Shown in pieces: positions 56,745 to 64,000 of a stretch of DNA of 64,000 nucleotides. This stretch comes from Microstegium vimineum (lineage: Eukaryota > Streptophyta > Magnoliopsida > Poales > Poaceae). The stretch covers positions 7,124,839 to 7,188,838 of the forward strand of contig CM039128.1 in assembly GCA_022036555.1 (NCBI GenBank). Direction: 5' to 3'. Position 1 is the first letter of the stretch; each line of letters starts with the position of its first letter. The notes under the pieces were generated by a model. It searched no databases. It was not told the DNA's origin and saw only the letters and a list, made by a program, of their open reading frames with translations. Position numbers and translations under genes: made by a program.

Positions 56745-58020
56745 TCAAAATTCCAGGCTCTTTCATTCGTCAAAACACGTCCCCATGAGGCAAAGAGTTC
56801 TTTTACACACCATGGTGTAAGTTTTTCAATCTGGAAATAATCTGCCTGCCATGATATCGCAGAAAGACGAGGTTTTTGCTGATCTTACAAAAGGTATTGA
56901 TGGCCTATCATTAAGAACAATGTTGAATAGTGAGAGGATTTGAAAGCGTGTCTCTCCTTCTGAGGTAGCTGTGAACTTGCTATGGAGGGTGCACTACCAT
57001 CAAAGGAAAGAACAAAATCATTGCTACTGGTTCGATGTGAAATCACTCCCTGGGGGTTCATATAGACGAGAAAAAGTTTTTCATCACTACTGGTGCTCTT
57101 GCTCTTAAAGAAAAAAAATATGTAAAGAAATACCAAAGAAGTTGGTGGTTATTGGAGCTGGATACATAGGTTTAGAAAATGGCTCTGTCTAGAACAGGCG
57201 GGGTCTGAGGTTCTGTTGTGGAATTTGCTCCTGACATTGTCCCATAAAATGGATGGAGAGATTCGGAAGCGTTCCCGTATGTTGGAGAAGCAAAAAATAA
57301 GTTCATCTGAAGACAAGGTATTTGGGGGTTCATATTTTCTAGGAGGTGTCATGTTAACTGTGGAGCCTGCTGCTGGTGGAGAGCAGACAGCAGAGTGTGC
57401 TTGATGCAGAAAATTTTTCCTGGTATTTACCCACATGCACTGCTGACCTTGGGGTTGGACACCTCGTGTCGAGATGGACAAGGGTGGAAGAATCCTTGTC
57501 GACAAGCGCTTTATGACAAATGCTAAGGGGGTCTGCAATTGGTGATGTGAAACATGGACCCAATGCTTGCACACCAAAGCTGAAGAAGATGGGGTTGCAT
57601 GCCCCGGGTTCATCGCTGTGAAGGAAGGCCATTAGATTATGATACTGTGCACGGCGTGGTGTACATAGACCCTGAGGGCCTCCGTTGGCAAGACAGAGGA
57701 ACAAATGAAGGAATCAGACATTGACTACCAGGTTGGAAAGTTCCCTCTACTGGCAAACAGCCGCGCAAAAGCAATTGATGATACTGAAGGGTTAGTCAAG
57801 GTGGTAAGCTGAGAAGGAAACCGACAGAGTTCTCGCGTACACATCATGGCCCCTAATGCTGATGAGATCATCCATGAGGCCGTGCTTGCACTTCAGTATG
57901 GAGCATCAAGCGAGGACATCGCCCGCACATGTCATGCTCATCACAGTTAGCGAGGCCCTGAAAGAAGCCTGCCTTGACTCCTACACAGGCAATCCGTATG
58001 TGATTGTAGATATGATTTGA
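56745..58020 (+). pseudogene. LPD: Dihydrolipoyl dehydrogenase (E3) pseudogene
   Basis: The intact family member is the FAD flavoprotein shared by mitochondrial 2-oxoacid dehydrogenases and glycine decarboxylase. Across several frames one reads HEAKSSFTHHGV (about 56790), SPSEVAV (56960), IATGS-like text then VKSLPGG (57035), VVIGAGYIGLE (57145-57180, the NAD-binding GxGxxG), MDGEIRKR (57250), VEPAAGGEQT (57362), MDKGGRILVDKRFMT (57473), MKESDIDYQVGKFPLLA-like text (57705-57760), IMAPNADEIIHEAVLALQYGASSEDIARTCHAH (57845-57940) and SEALKEACL. The N-terminal CxxxxC redox region is missing or lost in smeared sequence. Stops and indels are spread throughout, including a small insertion near 57105. 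No introns are seen. Confidence 0.88.
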
Positions 58021-59161
58021 ACTGTGAGCGCAAAGTACTTCCCAAGATTTTGGAATAATTTTGTATGGATTGGTCTTGAAACATCTACCTTTATCGTTCT
58101 TTTCCTCAGAAACTGTGAATTGCCTCCTTTGCTGCGGAATATAGTTACATTGTTAAATTCCCATGCTTCCTTGCTGCTACATTTCCCCTGCTCCCTGACA
58201 ATGTGGGAAAACTGCAGCTTTCTTCTTTCTCTATGGAGAAACCTAGTGTGAGTTGTACACCTTAGACTAGGGTTTCATTTCTGTTTTTTTTTACAACAGG
58301 GTTTCATTTCTGTTGATAACCTGGGAGAAGAATAACATATCCTCTTATGCAGTGGGCTTATTATGCCTTTCATCCCCATCACTTGTTTATTCTGATGTCT
58401 TATGTGAACGGATTGTGGATGTGTTTCCAGTGGCCATTTTGTCCCCCAACTCCGCCTTGCTTATAAACACAAGCATTGACCATGTTCTCTAAATCAGCTG
58501 ACGCTCACCTAATTTTTGGTGTAATCATTTTGTTACTAGCAATATGTTTGCTGATGCTCCGAGTTTCTGAGTCCAGTGAGTGAAATGCTGCCACTATTCA
58601 AATAGTGCTTGCTATGATAATGTTTGCTTCCTGCAAATTGTGTGACTATGTCTATAAGAGGATAAGAGAGGACAGAACAACTTGACAGCATGAAAGCGAG
58701 ATTTATAAGAGGATAAGAGAGGACAGAGCAAGGTATGAATGACCAAGGCAAAACCGGGCAGCTCTGCTCATTGGCATGACTGTAGTTTGGCAGGCAGTGG
58801 AGCTTTTTGTTGTGTGTGTGTGTATGAAGAATATATTACGCTTCAATCACACGGGATGGCTTCGAAACAACACAAAATGCCTGCAATCTTCTGTAAACAA
58901 AGAACCAAACTACTAGTATGTACTATACTGTATACAATGAAGAATACTTCGTGAGATGACCTGCCGTGTAAACAGACCCTCTCTATTTGTTAACCTTTTA
59001 TTATGTCCTTGATGTGGCAGAACTTCTAATTTAATTTCTACCGTAATACTCACTCCATCCTTGTACATGCAAAGCTGAACTATCTTGTCCAAAATCACAA
59101 TCCCTATGCAGGATCAAACAGGACAGTTGCATCAGGAAACCATCTCATTTCCGCCCTTTTC
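58021..59161. other. Intergenic, upstream of the MAEA homologue
   Basis: AT-rich DNA. The first few hundred bases may be the 3' untranslated part of the dihydrolipoyl dehydrogenase copy. A short direct repeat (ATAAGAGGATAAGAGAGGACAGA) occurs at about 58654 and 58704. No other gene is seen. Confidence 0.5.
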
Positions 59162-59261
59162 TCCCCCACAACTTCTCTCTCTACTGTCTCCTCTCCCCCC
59201 CCCCCCCACTCTCTCTCTCTAGAGTCTAGAGAGAGTAGACCCAGGAAAGAGGAAAGAGTCG
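59162..59261 (+). promoter_or_regulatory. Pyrimidine-rich leader of the MAEA homologue
   Basis: CT-rich tract with a C run and (CT)n ending at about 59222, followed by a short purine-rich 5' leader to the ATG at 59262. Such CT-rich leaders are common just upstream of plant start codons. No TATA box is obvious. Confidence 0.5.
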
Positions 59262-59555
59262 ATGGATATGGCCATTGACACGCCATCGCCGGCGCCACCC
59301 ACGCCCGCCGGCGCCATCGGCAGCGGGGGGCGGCAGACGCGTGCGGCGGAGGCGGTGCGTCTGGAGCACCAGCTGGTGCGCGTGCCTCTCGAGTCCCTAC
59401 GCGCCACCGTCCGCTCGAACAACCGCCTCGCCGAGAAGGAGATCGCCGCCGCCCTCTCTCCCTCCGCCTCCGCGGCCCCAGCCGAGAGCATGCCGCCGCC
59501 GTCGACCACCTCACCTCCCTCGTCTCCCGCCTCCACGGCCTCAAGCGCAAGGTAC

Positions 59556-59600
<45 letters not shown>

Positions 59601-62600
59601 CCCCCCCAAATCCACACCGCATCCTCCTCCATCTCGCAGAATCGAATCGTACCTGGCCTAGAGAAATCTTAGGACTTTGATTTACCCTTTCCTGTTTCTG
59701 ATTTTTCTCTGAAGAAAAAAAATCGTGTCTTTGTGGTGTTCCCTGAGCGATGTTTTGGGGTCTTTTTATGCTTTTCCAGATGGAAGAGGGCGCGAAGGCG
59801 GAGGAGCTGCAGGTGCAGCGGTGCCGGGCGCGTCTGGACCGCCTGGCGACTGCCAGCACTGGTGACGACGCTGAGTGGGAGGACATGCGGCTCAAGAGGA
59901 TCCTGGTCGATTACATGCTTCGGATGTCCTACTACGATTCTGCCACCAAGCTTGCTGAGACTTCTGGTATTCAGGTACAAGAATGGTTGGCATTCGCAGT
60001 AAGTTTTTTTTTTCTTTTCTGTTGATGATTTTTTTTTTCTTTGAAAATGCTGAAATGTTGATGTAGAAATCTGGGTTCAATATGACGTGAGAGATTTCAG
60101 ACTTTAGATATCTAGTTTAGTATGGGTAGCATATTGTTTCCAACTGACCTCCAACAAGGTGTAGGACTTAAGTTGCACGCACTACTTTGGTTTTATAAAC
60201 CGATAGTATGATCTTTTAAAGGTGCTCCCGCTTCCACAATCACGGTGAATCCATTTGATCCAAGTGCTCAGTTTAAACATTGTAGCCTATTACCTTGTAG
60301 GTCATACATGCCAATATGCAGTTGAGTAATGCACCATTCGTCTCACTACAGTAGCCTTACATGGATGATTTGCTCTGTGTCTAACAATGTGCATAAGCAA
60401 ACATCATGCATTGGTATGTGCTAATGCATTTCCTCCCCTTGTTTGCCACTGTCTTTAACTCCCAACGGGTAAGGATGGACAAACAAAATGCATTTCCTCC
60501 CCTTGTTTTTCCACTGTCTTTAACTCCCAAGGGATAAGGATGGACAAACAGAGATTGCTGAAGTTGTTTAAGTAATTTTATAAAGGATAAATATCTGTTA
60601 AGATCCTGTATCACATTTCAGAAAGTTTTAAATATAATGATTTGAATTTCCTAGTCTCCGGACACCTCATCTATTATGATTCCCACCATTCTATATTTGT
60701 GTTTGGGCTTCTACTCTGGTTAAATGTTCTTGCCTGAGCCATGTCCTGATTGGCTTGGCTGTATGATTCAGTTTCTAGATGTTCTATGATATGCTACATA
60801 TTATGTATGACATTCTTCCTACCAAACAAACGAATTACTTTCGCTACTGATCTCACCTGCAATTTCTATGGCTTCCAATATCGGATTTCAATGCAATTGT
60901 ATTTTATTGTTCTGTCACATTTTGATGTCTAGTTTCTCCTGCTTTTGTTCATTTAATAGTTGATTTGTTAAGTACTTAAGTGTCTGTGAAACGGAATGGC
61001 ATAATCTTTCTTATTTGTTTGACCTTTCCACCTTGCTCGTGTTGTCCAGTTAACTTGCCAATTATTGATATGCAGGAACTCGTTGATATTGATGTTTTCC
61101 TGGATGCGAAAAGAGTAATCGATTCTCTTCAGAATAATGAAGTTGCTCCTGCTTTAGCTTGGTGTGCAGAAAACAAGTCTCGACTAAAGAAATCGAAGGT
61201 TTGCTTGACTTTTTCTGTCTTATTATTGATCTAATTCGATCAGCATATTATTGGTATTAGATAATGAATCTCCGTTATGATAGAACCATTGACAAATGGC
61301 TGGTTGCTGTGATGCCATGAATATCAGATCAGTAATGATTCCAATAGTTCTAGACATTTTAATTTACTTGTTGAAATTGTTCATTTCTGTAATTGTTTCG
61401 ATGCTCCACAATGGACAAGTTGATTTTAACATTTGTATGACGGATGGCTTTTACGATTACTGTTATTTCCAGTTACCATTTTCCAAAAAACCTGATCTCA
61501 CTAGTTGATTAATTGCATATGTCTTCTTTATGTATTATTCTAATGATTGTTTTTGTTCTATTATATTTTGATTTTTGTTATGCTTTTTATTTTTACATTA
61601 TGACTTTTGTTATGCTTCCTACAGAGTAAGCTCGAGTTTTTACTGAGGCTTCAAGAATTTGTGGAATTTGTCAAAGCTAAGAATTGCATTCAGGCTATAG
61701 CATATGCTCGAAAACACCTTGCTCCCTGGGGCTCTATGCACATGAAAGAATTGCAGCGTGTCACAGCAACATTGGTTTTTAGAAGCAATACTAATTGCAC
61801 TCCATACAAGGTTAGCAGCATTTTCACTGTTCTCAGTTATGATATGCCACTGTGTCACAAATTTGGACAACAGCTGGAGGTAGAAAAAGCCCTGGTTCTG
61901 TATGGCATCTTGGGTTTTTAGCTGACAGTCAACTTGATCTGAGACTCCAAAAGTCTTCTGGTGAATATGACACCTTAACCAAAAGTAGATTTTGTTTCCT
62001 GGCTTGAGCATGGATTTTGAAATGTACAGACGTTCATCGCTTATTTGGGATCAACTCCTGAAGGAGTACTGTGGCTGCAGTAGAAATGTTTTGCATACCT
62101 GATACTGTTTTTTACTTGTAGGTATTGTTTGAGCAAGATCGCTGGCACTATCTTGTTGACATTTTCAAGCAAGATTTTTGCAAGCTGTATGGCATGACAC
62201 TAGAGCCGTTGCTGAACATATACCTGCAAGCAGGCTTGACAGCTCTCAAGACCCCGTATCCCTCACATGATTATCCCTTACTTTTCTCTACAGTCTTTTT
62301 TTCGCTAAAATATGGATTACTAGTATTGTTGTGGTTATGGTATCTTTTATTGTCCTTGACCATTTAAAGATTCTGCACTGAGGGTAGCTGCCCTAGGGAA
62401 GACCCCTTGTCCCTGGAGGCTTCAGGAAACTAGCCGAGCCTCTGCCCTTCTCTAAGCAACACCACTCAAAGCTCGTTTGTTACATCACCAAGGAGCCCAT
62501 GGACACTGAGAATCCGCCTCGGTTCTGCCGAATGGCTATGTCTACGGTGAGAAGGTATGCACTCAACTTAGCTGTTCTTTGTAAATCGTCAGTGCAGTTC

Positions 62601-62742
62601 AAACCATCTTGCTTAAGTGCTTGCTGTATATTTGCCTCAGGTGCTTCAAGAGATGTCCAAGAAAAATGACGGGAAGATTACATGCCCCAGGACAGGAGAT
62701 GTTTGTGACTTCTCAGAGTGTGTTAGGGCTTTCATCTCCTAA
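59262..62742 (+). CDS. MAEA: MAEA/GID-type E3 ubiquitin ligase subunit, seven exons, three apparent 1-base frame breaks
   Basis: Homologue of MAEA (yeast Gid9/Fyv10), which pairs with RMND5 as the RING heterodimer of the CTLH/GID ubiquitin ligase. Exons by splice signals and protein match: 59262-59551, 59780-59974, 61076-61198, 61625-61810, 62122-62255, 62370-62554, 62641-62742 (TAA). Phases agree. Exon 1: RLEHQLVRVPLESLRATVRS; exon 2: KRILVDYMLRMSYYDSATKL (LisH-like); exons 3-4: CTLH-like, WCAENKSRLKKSK then EFVEFVKAKN and HLAPWG; exon 5: CRA-like region; exon 7: the RING-like end KITCPRTGDVC. Frame breaks: exon 1 is one base short of in-phase (between about 59470 and 59500), and exon 6 lacks one base near 62423 and another near 62521. 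These are sequencing errors or a recent pseudogene. Introns 2 and 3 are the longest. Confidence 0.88.
59557..59607. repeat. Poly-C tract in intron 1 of the MAEA homologue
   Basis: 41 uninterrupted C, a T, then nine C, five bases inside the intron 1 donor (GTACT). It produces long artificial Pro or Gly runs in neighbouring frames. The length is unlikely to be exact in any assembly. Confidence 0.95.
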
Positions 62743-63300
62743 TCATGAAATGCTCTGATTCGTGTGGCTTGGGAGTCTGGTGGATGTACATAGAGTGGTC
62801 AGCGCATTGTGCGTCATGTTAAGTTAATTGATTTAACCTGCAATGTTAAACGGGCTGGATGTTGGAAGTACCTCTTCTGCCTCTCGATTGTTGCATCTGT
62901 GAACTGTGAAACCGACGTGTTTCATGCTCCAACGCCTTCAAAAGTGGAAGGGTAACTTGATTTGAAAAATGATTTGTATCATATTTGGACACGGGTAAAA
63001 TCTATGCACCATATTGCACTGAACAAAAACCTACTGATTTCATTCTGAACATTGTAACTGCAATGCAGGCTCGTCACTCATTTCGTTTTTTTTAAAGAAT
63101 CGGGAGAAAATTGAACTTGAACATGGATGATTGACCAAGCAAGTTGTTTGTGCTCATGACATGTTTGGCAGCTTAATTTAGTCAAACTCAACATGATTAT
63201 TTTTTTAAATAAAACAGTCAAACTCAATTTGCACTTCCTAACCAAGGCGAGTCCGCATTTACAGCAGCGAAGACGGTAAGCAAGCGCTTTCCAGTCAGCC
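62743..63300. other. Intergenic: MAEA 3' untranslated region and spacer
   Basis: AT-rich DNA following the stop codon; the first 250 bases are probably 3' untranslated region. No other gene, repeat or RNA is seen. Confidence 0.6.
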
Positions 63301-63314
63301 CATTCATTCACCTA

Positions 63315-63471
63315 TATGGGCCGCACGAGATGATGAAGCAAATCAGCCCAGCCCATCAAACACCGACTCCTGCAAGATCCAGCCGTCAGATCCTCAAACC
63401 CCTAGATCCAACAGTCCACGTCGTATGCCTCCTCTATATAGGCGAACACAGCGCCGACCTCAGAAACCCTA
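63315..63471 (+). promoter_or_regulatory. Ribosomal-protein-type promoter of the ubiquitin-eS31 gene
   Basis: Site II type elements: TGGGCC at about 63317 and AGCCCA/GCCCAT at about 63345-63356. An AAACCCCTAGA stretch lies near 63396, a TATA box CTATATAG at 63434-63441 and a telo-box AAACCCTA at 63464-63471. Site II plus telo-box is the known combination that drives coordinated expression of plant ribosomal protein genes. The 5' leader to 63563 is C-rich with a GCC repeat. Confidence 0.75.
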
Positions 63472-63563
63472 GCCTCCAGCCCCCCACCCCGCCGCACCAA
63501 GACCTTACCCAGCCGCCGCCGCCGCCGCCCGCAGCGCGGAGGCGACCCCCAACCGCCGCCAAG

Positions 63564-64000
63564 ATGCAGATCTTCGTGAAGACCCTGACGGGGAAGACCA
63601 TCACGTTGGAGGTGGAGTCCTCGGACACCATCGACAACGTGAAGGCCAAGATCCAGGACAAGGAGGGCATCCCGCCGGACCAGCAGCGGCTCATCTTCGC
63701 CGGCAAGCAGCTGGAGGACGGCCGCACCCTCGCTGACTACAACATCCAGAAGGAGTCCACCCTCCACCTGGTGCTCCGCCTCCGCGGTGGCGCCAAGAAG
63801 CGCAAGAAGAAGACGTACACCAAGCCCAAGAAGATCAAGCACAAGCACAAGAAGGTGAAGCTCGCCGTTCTCCAGTTCTACAAGGTGGACGACGCCTCCG
63901 GCAAGGTCACCCGCCTCCGCAAGGAGTGCCCCAACACCGAGTGCGGCGCGGGCGTCTTCATGGCCAACCACTTCGACCGCCACTACTGCGGCAAGTGCGG
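63564..64000 (+). CDS. RPS27A: Ubiquitin - ribosomal protein eS31 (S27a) fusion, truncated by the window end
   Basis: Starts ATGCAGATCTTC after AAG. Residues 1-76 are canonical plant ubiquitin ending LRLRGG, the site where deubiquitinases release it. Residues 77 on are eS31 of the small ribosomal subunit: a very basic tail (AKKRKKKTYTKPKK) and a zinc-binding domain with Cys122, Cys127, Cys142 and Cys145. The frame is open to the last base (145 full codons plus two bases); the family is about 155-156 residues, so only about ten codons are missing. The fusion supplies free ubiquitin and acts as a chaperone for eS31 assembly. No intron is seen, and codon use is strongly GC-rich, as usual for a highly expressed grass gene. 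Confidence 0.98.
   Translation, partial: MQIFVKTLTGKTITLEVESSDTIDNVKAKIQDKEGIPPDQQRLIFAGKQLEDGRTLADYNIQKESTLHLVLRLRGGAKKRKKKTYTKPKKIKHKHKKVKLAVLQFYKVDDASGKVTRLRKECPNTECGAGVFMANHFDRHYCGKC

Noticed and set aside
59104..59895. Minus-strand ORF of 263 residues over MAEA exons 1-2
   Set aside because: It contains a poly-Gly run from the poly-C tract and Arg-rich text; shadow of GC-rich exons.
63402..63983. Long minus-strand ORF opposite the ubiquitin-eS31 gene
   Set aside because: A shadow of a GC-rich, codon-biased gene; Leu/Val/Gly-rich text without domains.
1..64000. CRISPR arrays, bacterial operons or defence systems
   Set aside because: The window is plant nuclear DNA with introns and LTR retrotransposons; no spacer-repeat array or prokaryotic gene was seen.

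Overview
The window is grass (monocot) nuclear DNA. The host genes have GC-rich first exons with spliceosomal introns, and the transposon families (Tat-lineage Ty3/gypsy, SIRE/Maximus-like Ty1/copia) are those that fill grass genomes. A panicoid grass is my guess from the style of the LTRs; species cannot be fixed by eye.

Layout. 1-9849 is a Tat-lineage gypsy element (gypsy-1) on the minus strand: LTR at 8672-9849, then gag, protease, RT, two RNase H domains and integrase. A plus-strand, intron-bearing antisense gene with a plant-mobile-domain-like region and a coiled coil lies at 1-2075, between pol and the 3' LTR (off the window). 9850-13298 is mostly unassigned, with a 100-N gap and the end of another LTR. 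13299-55402 is a multi-level nest. Copia-A (minus, 13299-55402) was split by copia-B (plus, 17781-50160). Copia-B was split by a solo LTR (20205-22336) and by a second gypsy of the first family (gypsy-2, minus, 24798-43052). Gypsy-2 carries a further direct-repeat-bounded insert (about 27299-32180). LTR pairs, 5-bp target duplications, primer sites and resumption of the interrupted reading frames support the nest. 55403-56740 is unassigned. 56745-58020 is a decayed dihydrolipoyl dehydrogenase pseudogene. 59262-62742 is a seven-exon MAEA/GID-type E3 ligase subunit gene with three apparent one-base frame breaks. 63564-64000 is the start of a ubiquitin-eS31 (RPS27A) fusion gene with a typical ribosomal-protein promoter.

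Two things stand out. First, the 7-mer ATCGGCA/TGCCGAT occurs about 60 times by hand count across gypsy-1, in LTR, gag, pol and antisense gene, in both orientations and several reading frames. I saw none in the copia DNA and flanks between 9850 and 24797. This looks like a DNA- or RNA-level signal belonging to the family. Second, from about 26.5 to 56.7 kb the sequence is smeared into short homopolymers. The smear crosses every element boundary, and the left partner of each LTR pair is clean while the right partner is smeared. That points to bad consensus rather than biology, so ORFs, divergence dating and small features there are unreliable.

Functionally, the transposons are dead or non-coding copies. 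The only host genes that look functional or nearly so are the MAEA homologue and the ubiquitin-ribosomal fusion at the right edge.
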